From positions 62,001-126,000 of the forward strand of contig CAVTGS010000011.1 in NCBI GenBank assembly GCA_963734295.1: a DNA stretch of 64,000 nt, in the 5' to 3' direction. How positions within the stretch are numbered: the first letter of the stretch is position 1; every line of letters begins with the position of its first letter. The notes beneath the pieces are model-generated. The model had not been told where the DNA came from, searched no databases, and worked only from the letters and a program-made list of their open reading frames with translations. A program made the position numbers and the translations under genes. Source of the DNA: JAEUMW01 sp963734295. GTDB taxonomy: Bacteria > Pseudomonadota > Gammaproteobacteria > Burkholderiales > JAEUMW01. This document shows positions 10,366 through 20,204 of the stretch, in pieces.

Positions 10366-10772
10366 CTATCGCCGAAACAGCTTGGCCACTTGAGCAAGCA
10401 GCAACGCGAACTCCTTGCGCTGTGCTCTCGTCAGATCCGCGTCGCTCGCGGCGTTCGGCCAGCCGATGATGTTCGCGTGTCTGGGTGGTGGCTCGTGCGC
10501 CTCCACGTCGAGCGTTGCTCGCCTGACGTCAGCAGCGTCAGTACGGCCACGGCTCTGACGCGCCGGAGCGCCCCGATTTCGCGATCAGCGGTTTCCCAGA
10601 GTGTGAGCAGCGGGTCTGGAGCCTGCCGAAAGACCGAGGTCTTCGCATCCACAGGCCCGGGCATGAAGGCTGACGCCTTCGGCATTGCGCTGTTGAACTG
10701 GCTGTCCGACGTGAGGAACCGCGACAGCGGCTCGATGTCGGCGATGTGCTCAGGCAGCCCGGAGGGCAGCAT
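10366..10772 (-). CDS. Conserved hypothetical protein, third member of TIGR04255 cassette (frameshifted)
   Basis: About 134 residues, no function recognised. The N-terminus reads MLPSGLPEHIADIEPLSRFL, the middle KASAFMPGPVDAKTSVFRQ and LLTLWETADREIGALRR. After one frame change near 10515 the end reads HANIIGWPNAASDADLTRAQ, then LLLAQVAKLFRR with stop TAG 10366-10368. No signal peptide, membrane segment or known catalytic motif is visible. It lies 15 bp after the preceding gene and has no gap to the helicase, so all are probably co-transcribed. Confidence 0.6.
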
Positions 10773-10787
10773 GCTCGGGCGCCACCC

Positions 10788-11198
10788 TCACGCTAAGACG
10801 GTCTGCATCAGCCGCACTGGCACCGTATCCCGATCGAACTTTGCAACGGCACTACCTCGGTCGGTACCGTCGATCCAGGCGTACGCCAGCCGGTCGCTAT
10901 TGCCGGCGAAGCTGATGGATAGCATGCGGTGCCGCGAGACCATCCAGTCGAGCGTCACTGCGCCGTCCGGGTCGACACCGACGTCAGGCATGTCGCAGTC
11001 GTCGGGCAAGGCACGGATGAAGGCAGAGGCCAGCGCGATCGCCTGACGATCCACCGGCAAGGCCTCGCCACCGTCCCACCCGACTTCGGCATGCGACCGA
11101 ACCAAGCCCCACAACTCGGAGATGACCGCCGTCTTGCCGCCGAACAAGGCGTCCGAGCTTTCGACATGGTCGACCATCGCCTCGGCCCGGGCCTGCAC
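10788..11198 (-). CDS. Conserved hypothetical protein, partner of TIGR04255 protein
   Basis: Intact gene of 136 residues. Start MQARAEAMVDHVESSDALFG; a central acidic stretch RALPDDCDMPDVGVDPDGAV is followed by LDWMVSRHRMLSISFAGNSD and RLAYAWIDGTDRG. No family was recognised; it is a soluble, acidic protein with no membrane segment. ATG 11198 lies 4 bp after the inferred TAG of the TIGR04255 gene, which argues for translational coupling. One of the few intact frames in this part of the window. Confidence 0.65.
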   Translation of the reverse strand: MQARAEAMVDHVESSDALFGGKTAVISELWGLVRSHAEVGWDGGEALPVDRQAIALASAFIRALPDDCDMPDVGVDPDGAVTLDWMVSRHRMLSISFAGNSDRLAYAWIDGTDRGSAVAKFDRDTVPVRLMQTVLA

Positions 11199-11202
11199 CT
11201 GC

Positions 11203-12029
11203 CTAGCTTCGGACGAAACGGCACTGCCGGGGCGCGCGAGCGAATACAGCGCAGCGACCCCGAGCTGAATGCCATGGCTGAAACAGGTTCAAGCACTTGT
11301 CGGTGAGCGAGTTGGCGAAAACCAGATTCTTTAGCGACCGAAGAGACCCAATTTCGCCTGAATCGTCTGCCAGTCGCTAGGCTCGCAGGAAACCTCTTTA
11401 AACGCCTCGATATCAAGAATGATGGGCAGTCGGTCACCCGCAGGAGGCTGCGTCGCGAAGACGATGTTGGCTTGGTTGCCAGTGGCAGGCTCCAGCACAG
11501 AATGCTGGTTGAAGAATCCGGCAAAGATGAGCCGGTCTTCGTCGGCAAGGCGCGGAGCCAGCTTCAGGTAGTCGTCGATCTCAACCCGCCCCTCGGTCAT
11601 GGGGAGTTCGATGCGGTTGATGTACCGCAGGCGAACCGTTCGGCAGACGACGGGCTTGGCGATCTCGACAAAGATCCGCCAGGTGCGCTCAATCTCCCGC
11701 AAGTAGTCGTCGAGGGTGGTGTACGGCGCTAGGCGGTTGAACGAAAAACCGCCAGGCCGAAACTGTACGAGCTGCTTCTCGTCGGCGGAGAGGTACTGCA
11801 ACGCCTGCAGGCCCTGCCGCGATGTCACAGCCAAGGGCCCATCAGGTGCGGCGGAAATCTGGTGCTCGCTGAGCATGCGTCGGCGCGACGTCGGGTACCG
11901 ATCGGCCAGGGCCGCACCCGCTGTTGCGTCCAGCGCATCGACGTCGACATCGGTGGGCATATCGCAGTCGATATCCACCACGGCCTCGATGATCGGGGCC
12001 AATCCAAGGGTGAGTTGAGGTTCGTTCAC
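11203..12029 (-). CDS. TIGR04255 family protein (one frameshift)
   Basis: About 275 residues, resembling the sporadically distributed TIGR04255 family of unknown function. Start MNEPQLTLGLAPIIEAVVDI; family-like segments are LQYLSADEKQLVQFRPGGFS, FNRLAPYTTLDDYLREIERT and VRLRYINRIELPM. The first frame stops at 11331 after KLGLFGR. Shifting by one base gives LKNLVFANSLTDKCLNLFQP, the expected C-terminal pattern, ending at TAG 11203. Thirteen bp separate it from mod. Its placement between a modification gene and two small unknowns suggests a defence-associated module, but this is inference. Confidence 0.65.
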
Positions 12030-12042
12030 GGCATCAACCTTC

Positions 12043-14864
12043 TCAGACTCGAAACACCTTCATCACCTCGTCCCCGAGGTGATTGATGACCTTCACGGCG
12101 ATCCGGCCCGACTTCGGCTTCGTCGAACGGCGCGCGAGGTGTCGCTGTTGAGCGTCGCCCAGGCTTCTTCGTTGATCTCGGCCTTGAGCGTCGTCTTCAG
12201 CGCGCTGTAGGGATCGTTCGCGCCGAGGAAGTAGGCGTGGCGGACGAAGAAGCTTTCTTCGTTGTAGTCGGTGTCGATGAACCAGCAGGCGATGCCGTCG
12301 GCGCCGTCGCTGCGGACTTCGCCGGTCTGCGGGTGGAAGACGTCGACGCCGTTGACCTTCACCCGGATCTTGCCGTCCTTCGGCCGGCAGGATGTCGATG
12401 TCCGGCTCGCCGAAGATGACGAACAGGTTGCCCTTGCCGGTGTTCTTCAGGTCGTCGGCCATGTGCAGGTCGGCGTTCATGCGCGCCTTGAGCACCGGGA
12501 TGCGGCCGAGCTTGTTGAACTCGGTGGCGTGGGCCTCGTAGTTGAAGGCGCAGGCGATCAGCACGTCGAAGTCGGCATCGCCCGCCTCGCGCGCGGCGGC
12601 GACCAGGTCGGCGCGCGTGACGGTGCCGAACTCGGGGCCGATGAAGATGGCGGCGCGCTTCTCGGTCTCGCCTTCCATGATAGCGGCCCTCGGCGCAGAC
12701 CAGCTCGCCCGGCCAGGGCGTGAGCGCCGTGAAGGTGATCCGGTCTTCCTTGTGCGCCTGCTGCACGCCGGCGGTCTTGAGGTTCTCCAGGATCATCTGC
12801 GGGAAAGATCTGCTTCGCGCCGTAGCTCGGCGCCGGCTTCCTGCGACGGTGTCGATCAGCTCGTCGTTCTCGTCCACGCCCAGCACGCGGTGCGGCGACG
12901 AGGCTCTCGACCGTGAACGGGCCGGCGACGCGGACCTTCTTCTTGTCGTCGTAGGGCTTGTCGTAGAGGTATTCGAACTCGGCCTTGGCGGCGATGGACG
13001 CGTCGATCTCCTTCTGCCGGGCGATGCGCGCCTGCCACCAGTCGGCGTGCAGCTTCTTCGCCGCGTCCGGCCACTTGGCATCGGCCTCGCGCGGAATCTC
13101 CCACTCCTGCCAGGTCTTCTTGAGCGCGGCGTTCAGCTTCTCGCGCAGCGGCTCCAGCTTCGCCTGCCACTTCTCCCAGATGACGTCGATCTCGGCGTTG
13201 TTGGCGATGGACTTGAGCGTGATGTGCGGCACGCGCTCGTAGACGAAGCCGTGGCGGATGTTCCCGTGCACGGGCTGCGAACTCGGCGCGGTGCGGGTGA
13301 CCTCGGCTTCCTTGAGCTGGCCTTCGCGGGAATCGGCCAGCAGGTAGTACGGATAGCGCGCGCCCATGATGCGGGCACGGGCCAGCGCCAGCGCCACGCG
13401 CGAGGTGTCGATCGTGATCCAGCGGCGGCCCCATTGCTCGGCGACGTAGGCGGTGGTGCCGGAGCCGCAGGTCGGGTCGAGCACGAGGTCGCCGGGGTCG
13501 GTGGCCATCAGGATGCAGCGCTGCAACAACCTTGGTGTCGGTCTGAACGACGTAGACTTTGTCTCGTCGAATGCCGCTGCCGAGTGTCGTCCCAGATGTT
13601 CGTCAATCGGCGTACACGGGAAGTCGTCGAGGAATCGCACGTAGCTGAGCGTGATTCCTGCGCAGGTCAAGTCGGTCGGCCTTCGCAAGTCGCTCGCATC
13701 CCGTCTGGCGTCGGTCTTCCAGTACGTCCGTTGCCGGGCTCGATACGTCCGCCCTTGAAACTACGAAAGTCGTACGTGCCGGTCGGACGCTGGCTTCGTG
13801 AGATCAGTTGCTCGATGAGCTGACACGACTCGACGATCGCATCGAGCTCGCATCTTGTCCTCGTCGACGTTCAGCCGACGCATACGTCTCCGTCGAGCGA
13901 ATCTCGACGATATTGCAGTGCTCGCGTCGTCTCCAGATCTCGCTCGGTCGATAAGAGCTGCCGATACTTCAGCTGCTCGACGTTTCTTCGCGATACCAAA
14001 GAACGATAGTCAGTAACGTCTGGCAAGTAGCTCAGCTCGTCGAGCCACTGTTGTCTTTGAACGCGATCTGAGCGACAGAAGTTGTCTTCTCCAAACACCT
14101 CATCCATCACCGCCCGGACGCGATGCACATTTTCATCGCCGATCTGCACGAAGATGGAGCCAGACTCGGTGAGCAGATCGCGCGCGACGGTGAGCCGATC
14201 GCGCAGGTAGGTGAGGTAGCTGTGGATGCCATCGCGCCAGGTGTCGCGGAAGGCTTTGACCTGCTCCGGCTCGCGGGTGATGTGGTCGGCGTTGCCGTCC
14301 TTCACGTCGCGGCTGGTCGTGGACCACTGGAAGTTGCTGTTGAACTTGATGCCGTAGGGCGGGTCGAGGTAGATGCACTGCACCTTGCCGCGCAGCCCCT
14401 CGCGCTCGGCGAGGCTCGCCATCACCTGCAAGCGAGTCGCCGAGGATCATGCGGTTCGACCAGTTCTGGTCGTGCTGGTAGAACTCGGTCTTGTCCACGC
14501 CCTTGGGCATGCCGTTGAAGTCGGCGAACAGGTCGGCCGTGGTCTGCCCGGCCTCGTGCTTCGCGCTCCTGCGTCTCGCGCAGCAGGTCGTCGATCAGCG
14601 ACCTTGGGGTGGACCTTCTCCTGGATGTAGAGCGGCGGCGCGTGGACGACGAGGTCGCGACCAGTCCTGCTCGTCCTTGCCGCGCCAGACGAGCTGCGGG
14701 TCGAGATCGCGGTTGCGCCGCTCGTAGGCGACGCGGACCGGGTCTTGCTCTTCCTTCTGCATCACCGACTGGTACTCGGCCGTCGGGATGTTCTTGCGCG
14801 TGGCCTCGTCGTGCTTGAGCGCTCTCGACGGTCTTGCTTGCGTCTGGCAGTTCTTCTTGGCCAT
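12043..14864 (-). CDS. Type III restriction-modification DNA methyltransferase Mod (frameshifted)
   Basis: Predicted N6-adenine or N4-cytosine methyltransferase of about 940 residues. Start MAKKNCQTQARPSRALKHDE at ATG 14864. The catalytic motif CIYLDPPYGIKFNSNFQW is near residue 170 and the SAM-binding motif DLVLDPTCGSGTTAYVAEQW near 460. The catalytic-before-SAM order is the beta class typical of Mod subunits. The long C-terminus (RADLVAAAREAGDADFDVLI, then AFNYEAHATEFNKLG) ends VKVINHLGDEVMKVFRV. At least six frame changes; the region 13560-14050 between the two motifs, which should hold target recognition, is especially scrambled. It works with the restriction subunit at 15420-18485. Confidence 0.82.
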
Positions 14865-14891
14865 GGCGTTCTGATCGACGCAGCGTCGCGG

Positions 14892-15360
14892 TCAGCCGAA
14901 GCCGGATGCGGCTCTTGGGCTGCGACCTGCGCTCCTGCGTTCCTCCGCGATGAGCTGCCTGATCGCGTCGAAGACGATCGGCGAACTGCTCGTCGCATCG
15001 CTTCCCGATCGGCCTGGATCGTTCCCGGCGAGATCGCGGTTCGAAGTCCATGAGGCGTCGCAACTGCACGAAGGTCGCGCATCGATGGCGATGTTGCCTC
15101 GACGGCATCGTCTGCGAGCGCAGAACGCTGCGAGAGCATGCGATCGCTCCTGCTCGTGCAGGCGTACGGGAGCTTACGCTGCGCGAGAGTGCGGTAACTG
15201 TCCTGGACCGCCGCATCGTGATGATCTGCTCGCGACGTCGATGCGGTCACAGTTTGTGACCTCAACGCGGCCCACTCCGCGGCCGTAAGCTGGAACATGA
15301 AGTCGGCCGGAATCTGTCCAGGTTTCGCTTCACTGCCTGATTGAGCGCCTCGGTCGGCAT
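14892..15360 (-). CDS. ORF6N-domain protein between res and mod, 5' incomplete (frameshifted)
   Basis: About 155 residues can be read: MPTEALNQAVKRNLDRF, PADFMFQLTAAEWAALRSQ, RKLPYA, FVQLRRLMDFE and VFDAIRQLIAEERRS, ending SGFG at 14892. These match the C-terminal two thirds of ORF6N (KilA-N-related) DNA-binding proteins. The first 35-40 residues of the family (usually ending LYGV before the PTEALNQ-like part) are not seen upstream of 15360, where only 59 bp separate it from the res stop. So it is either truncated or its start is hidden by indels. ORF6N genes often sit inside restriction-modification operons; the role is not known. Confidence 0.6.
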
Positions 15361-15419
15361 CGTCAAGCGCTCGGCATCAGCTCCGCGCACGCAGCCGTGT
15401 GCTGCGACCGCGCATCAGA

Positions 15420-18400
15420 TCATCTCGTGTCGAACTGCGACTCTTCGACCTTGGCCTCGAAGTCGGCCTCGATCTCGTAGACCTCGGTGAACTCGGCGAA
15501 GGCCCAGCGGCCGTAGCGTGCCGAGGTTGTTCACGCCCGGCACCCAGTAGGTCTCCATCGTGGCCTTCTTCTCCTTGGCGTCCTCGCCGCCGGTAGCCCT
15601 TGATCTCGACGACGAGGTGCAGCAGGTCGTCGTCGCCGTGGCCATCGTCCACCAGCACGATGAAGTCGGGCAGGTACGTGCGCGTCTCGGAGCCGTAGCG
15701 GTACGGCACCTCGAGGCCGAGGTTCTGGTTCTTCACGTAGGCGCGCACGCGCGGGTGCGCCTCGGCCACGCGGCAGAACTCGGCCTCCCAGTCGCTGTCG
15801 AGGATGACCCAGTTGACGTGGCAGCGGCGCGGGTCGGTCTCCCAGCGGTCGGTCTTCGAGGTGGTGAAGTTGACGTGCGCGGTCGAGCCGGTCGGGTTGT
15901 AGGGATCGAGCACCGCCTTGATCGGCCGCTCGCCGACGAAGCTCGCGGGTGATGCCGGCGGTGATCCGCTCGCAGGCCATGTCGGCCAGCTCCTGGTACA
16001 TGAGCTGCGCCGGGTAGGTGCCGCCCTTGCAGACCAGGTAGCCGTCGTCGAGCCACTGCTTGGCGATGCGCTTGAGCTGGCCGAACAGGTGCAGCTTCGG
16101 CTCCTCGCCGGGGTCGCGCCACTTGGTGTAGAGCAGGTGCTGGGTGAGGTGGAACAGCGACCGTGCGACGGCCGCACGTCGCCCAGGTGCGTCGAGGTTC
16201 AGGTCGACGCCTCTCGCCGATGATGCCCTGCGTTCTGCGTCATCGACGGCGCCGACCAGGTCCGGGCGTCAGCTCCAGGACGGAGTCGTCGTTGAACGTC
16301 GGCGGTCAGCCGCTCCTCGGGCAGCTCGACGCGGTAGCCCTCGACGCGCGGGAAGCGGATTTCCAGCGCGTCGCGGTCGGGCCGCACGGCCTTGACCTGG
16401 ACCGTCTCGCGCGGCGGCTGCGGCGGCGCGACGACCGGCTTGGCGGTGAAGTCGAACGGGATGCCGAGGACGTCGGCGTACTCGACGTTGAACAGCCCCT
16501 CCTCGTTCAGGTCGTAGGACTGGCGGCGCAGCGCGCGGCCGATGACCTGCTCGCAGAGGAGCTGGGTGCCGAAGGCGCGGACGCCGAGGACGTGCGTGAC
16601 GGTGTTGGCGTCCCAGCCCTCGGTGAGCATCGAGACCGAGACGACGCAGCGGATCGCGCTCGCCGAGCCGGCCCGTGCTTGCCGACCGTGTTCATGACCT
16701 CGCGCAGCAGGTCCTGGTCGGTGATGTTCTCGGCCTGCGCGCGCGTCGCCGGTGCGCTCGACGATCTCGCGGCGGAAGCGCTCGATCTCGTCGGCGGCCA
16801 TGTCGCGGAAGTTGTCGTCGAGCGCCTCGCCGGATTCGAGCTGCTCGCTGTCGATCAGCAGCGTGTCGCGGGCGCGGCGAGCGGGTTGCCGTGCTCGTCG
16901 AAGTTGCGGAACAGCGCGAGGCGGCCGTTCTCGAGCGTGGTCGAGCCGTCGTCGTTCTCGCGCTGGAAGCCGGAGATGTAGTCGTAGACCAGCTTCGAGG
17001 TCGAGGTGTTGTTGCAGACGACGATGAAGCAGGGCGGCACGCGATGCCTGCCTCCTGCCACAGCGTCGAAGGTCTTCTCGTAGTGGCCGTAGAGCGCCTC
17101 GAGCGCGGTCTGCAGCTGCGTGCGGCAGGCTCGAGCGGATCGAGCGTCGCCGGCCTTGCCGCGGCCCTTCTTCGGCATCTTCTTGCCGGATGTGCTCCCA
17201 CAGGTTGCGGAACATCGGCATCTCGCCGCCGGGGATGTTGTCGGCGACCGGCACGCGCGGCAGCTTGACGATGCCGCACTCGATGGCGTCCATCAGCGAG
17301 AAGTCGCTCATCGTCCACGGGAACAGCGTGCCCTCGGCGTAGCCCGAGCCGCGCAGGAAGAACGGCGTCGCCGAGAGGTCGATGACGCGCGGCGACGCCG
17401 AGCTTGCGCTTGACGGCCTCGAGGCCGGAGATCCACAGGCGCGCGGCCTCGTTGTTCTTCTCGGCCTCCTTCCTGCTCGTCGCCCTTCAGCTCCTCGTCG
17501 TCCTCGTCGCCGCGGCTTCTCGCGGTAGCAGTGGTGCGCCTCGTCGTTGAGGACGAGGATGTTCTTCATGCCCATCAGGTCGGGCATGACCCGCTGGAGC
17601 ATCTGGCCTTCGGTCTCGAGCGTGTTCAGCTCCTCGCCGCGGCCCTGGAGCAGCGCGCGGCCGCCCTTCGAGAGCTCGATCCGCTCGCGCAGCTTGAAGG
17701 CGTGGTAGTTGGTGATGACGATCTTGGCGCGGTTCGATGTCGTCGAGCATGTCGCTCGGGACCAGCTCGCGGCTGCGCGTAGTAGCTGTCCGGGTCGTTC
17801 GGCTGCAGCACGCGCAGGCGGTCCTTGATCGTGAGGCCGGGCGTGACGACGAGGAAGCCGCGCGTGAACTGCTTGCTGCCCGGGCGGCGCACGGCGTTGA
17901 CCGTCTGCCAGGCGATCAGCATCGCCATGACGGTCGTCTTGCCGGCGCCGGTGGCGAGCTTCAGCGCGAGGCGCATCAGCTCCGGGTTGGCGTCGCTGTT
18001 GGCGTTCGCGAGGTGCTCGAGGAAGCGCTTGCCGCGCTTGCCGAGCTGCGGCGCGACCTCGGTCAGCCAGATCGCCGTCTCGACCGCCTCGACCTGGCAG
18101 AAGAACGGGCGGACGCCGCTGAACTCGTGATGCCGCCAGTGCTGGAGCAGGCGCGCCGTCTCCGGCGTGACCTGCCACTGGTTCGGGTTCGGCAGGTCGC
18201 GCCACTGGTCGACCTGCTGCGCGGACCTCGTTGATGATCGGCGTCGGGTCGTACTGCTGCGTCGTCGGTCGAGAGCCCCTTGCCCTCGTCGAAGACGATG
18301 CTCCTGCTGCTCGGCGCTGCCCTTGCGCTTCTTCGGCTTCGGGATCGGCGTGATGAACTCGGCGCGGCGGCGGCGTCTCGATGATCTGCTGGGTCGGCTG

Positions 18401-18485
18401 GCCCGTCTCGTCGAGCTCCCAGTGCCGGGTCGGGTAGCTCGTAGGGCGAGTTGAGGATGGGCTGTTCGAAGAATTCGTTACTCAT
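15420..18485 (-). CDS. Type III restriction endonuclease subunit Res, BPTD_3080-like (frameshifted)
   Basis: Superfamily 2 translocase fused to a nuclease, about 1020 residues. Start MSNEFFEQPILNSPYELP at ATG 18485. Walker A is LALKLATGAGKTTVMAMLIA near residue 180; VITNYHAFKLRERIELSKGG is near 260; the DEAH-type box ILVLNDEAHHCYRE is near 310; WDANTVTHVLGVRAFGTQLL is near 630. The C-terminal PD-(D/E)xK nuclease reads TYLPDFIVLVDD, then LVVEIKGYRG, near 950. About ten frame changes. It pairs with Mod and needs unmethylated inverted sites to cut, as known for type III enzymes. It lies 45 bp downstream of vapC on the same strand. Confidence 0.82.
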
Positions 18486-18530
18486 GCCTGCGCATCCCAA
18501 AGCCGCGGGTTTCACCAGGAGACATACGCT

Positions 18531-18968
18531 CTACGTCCTGATGCCGCGGCTTACCGGCAGCTTGTGCAACTTGCCTGCATCGATGAATCCCGAGTCCAGC
18601 GTCAGGATTTTCCTGGCACCGTGATTTGCCGCGATCGCCAGGTGAAGCGCGTCGCCCGCCCTCAGGCTGGTCTTCGGCACCTTCAGATATCTGGCTGCTG
18701 CCACGAAGTCGGCGGCGGCTGGCACGAGCAATTCAAACGATTCGCTCAGCATGCGCTCGAACTCACGGCAGACGGCCTCGGCCTCCGCGGCGGACAGCTC
18801 CCCCATCCGAACCTTGCGCGACACCAGACTGGCGAGCTCCACCTGCGTCCACAGACTCGTCGCGAGCTCGCCAGGCTTGAGCTTCAGGACGAAAGCTTCG
18901 ACGGCATTGCTCGTGTTCTCCGCGATGACCAGCGGCGCAATGAAGCTCGTATCGAGATAGAGCATCAA
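18531..18968 (-). CDS. PIN-domain toxin, VapC family
   Basis: Intact 145-residue protein. It starts MMLYLDTSFIAPLVIAENTS, with the first acidic PIN residue at D6. The middle holds SLWTQVELASLVSRKVRMGE (second acidic residue in VELAS). The end has AGDALHLAIAANHGARKILT and LDSGFIDAG, carrying the remaining acidic residues. Predicted Mg-dependent ribonuclease held in check by the upstream antitoxin. ATG overlaps the antitoxin stop by 4 bp. It lies 45 bp before the restriction subunit, same strand. Confidence 0.85.
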   Translation of the reverse strand: MMLYLDTSFIAPLVIAENTSNAVEAFVLKLKPGELATSLWTQVELASLVSRKVRMGELSAAEAEAVCREFERMLSESFELLVPAAADFVAAARYLKVPKTSLRAGDALHLAIAANHGARKILTLDSGFIDAGKLHKLPVSRGIRT

Positions 18969-19198
18969 TAGCCTTCGTCCCTCAGTTGCCGAATCAGCTC
19001 GACACTGGACGTCCGCGCCTTTGGCAACGTGGCCCGGAAATCCGAGAGTGATCGTAGCGCCTTCTTGGGAGTAGCCACTGGCACCAGCTTGGCAACTGGT
19101 TTCCCGCGACGGGTGATGATGGTCTCCTCGCCCCCTTCGGCCTTGCTCACGAGCTCGCTCAAATGCGCCTTGGCGTCGGCCAGATTCACGGCAGCCAT
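18965..19198 (-). CDS. Phd/YefM-type antitoxin (VapB partner)
   Basis: 77 residues from ATG 19198, which has GGAG six bases upstream. MAAVNLADAKAHLSELVSKA and EETIITRRGKPVAKLVPV are the classic Phd/YefM DNA-binding N-terminus. The C-terminal half (LSDFRATLPKARTSSVELIR) would bind and inhibit the PIN toxin. An upstream in-frame GTG at 19210 is less likely. Regulated by its own promoter, with a repeat in the leader (see 19211-19236). Confidence 0.85.
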   Translation of the reverse strand: MAAVNLADAKAHLSELVSKAEGGEETIITRRGKPVAKLVPVATPKKALRSLSDFRATLPKARTSSVELIRQLRDEGY

Positions 19199-19210
19199 GG
19201 TGTACTCCAC

Positions 19211-19236
19211 TTGGTCATCAGGTTGGTCACATTATA
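19211..19236 (-). promoter_or_regulatory. Antitoxin promoter -10 with two direct repeats
   Basis: A perfect TATAAT -10 (minus strand, 19231-19236) precedes the antitoxin by about 32 bp. Between it and the start codon lie two direct repeats, TTGGTCA on the plus strand at 19211-19217 and 19223-19229, with a 12-bp period. This placement fits an autoregulatory operator. No good -35 is visible. Confidence 0.45.
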
Positions 19237-19301
19237 CGCTCGGCCGCGACCCTATCAGTCGACCGGCAGAAGGCGGATTGCCTGCGGCGAGGCGTTGCGC
19301 T

Positions 19302-20190
19302 TCAAGGCTCGCGCAACACCCCCACCGACCTCGCAAATTCGAGCACGATCGCCGCGATGCGCCGCGGCGCCTCTTCGTGGGCGAGGTGCCCCAACCCAGG
19401 CAGCGACCGGAGCTCCGCGGCAGGCAGCCGGGCGTGGAGGCGACGGGCTTCAACGGGGGAGACGGTGCGGTCGTTCTCGCCGACCACCAGCGCCACCGGC
19501 AGCGCGAAATCGGGGGAGCTCCCGTTCGAGCGCCTTTAGCTCCCAGCTCGCCATCATCTCGAGCGCGCCAGCGACATGGCCGGGATTGCGCATCAGGCGC
19601 CCGTATAGTTCGACGCCCACGGGATCGAGCGTGGAGCCGGTGCGGCGAATGAGGCGTTCGACCGCCGACGGGTCGGCTGCGCGCCGCGCGATCAACCGCG
19701 ACACGAGCGGATTCGCGGCGAGCTTCGCCATCGGCGAAAAGACATGACCGGGCAGACCGCGCAGCGGCAGCAGCGCGCCGTTCAGGCTCACCAGGCCGCG
19801 CGGCCGAATGTCCGCGTCGAGGCACATCCGCGCCGCGATGGCAGCGCCGGCGGAGTGCCCGATGACGAGCGCCGGGCTCACCCCGAGCGTGCGCAGGAGC
19901 GACGACAGAGCGCCCGCCATGCCGGGCAGGGTCGCCAGGTCGGGCGCTGGGGCGGACGTGAACCCGTGCCCCGGCAGGTCGGGTGCAATCACCGTGAAGT
20001 GCCGCGCCAGGAGCGGGGCCAGGCCGCGCCAGGAATGGTTCGCCGACCCGGTCCCGTGCACGAGCAGCACCGCCGGACCGCGTCCCATCTCCTGCACATG
20101 CCAGCGTAATCCGGCGGCGGAGACGAAGCGGCTCGTCTCGCGGTGCGGCCAGCCGTGGCCTGCCTGCTCCCATTCGAGGCGGTTGCCCAC
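19302..20190 (-). CDS. bchO: BchO, magnesium chelatase accessory alpha/beta hydrolase (frameshifted)
   Basis: Putative accessory protein of Mg-protoporphyrin formation, alpha/beta-hydrolase fold, about 295 residues. GTG 20190 starts VGNRLEWEQAGHGWPHRETS. AVLLVHGTGSANHSW is the oxyanion region, and ALVIGHSAGAAIAARMCLDA holds the nucleophile-elbow serine near residue 130. VALVVGENDRTVSPVEARRL and LPGLGHLAHEEAP carry the acid and histidine positions. One frame change near 19520 is needed. It is 14 bp after bchD in a bchI-bchD-bchO operon. The exact reaction of BchO is not established. Confidence 0.85.
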
Positions 20191-20204
20191 GGCGCGCTCG
20201 TTTC

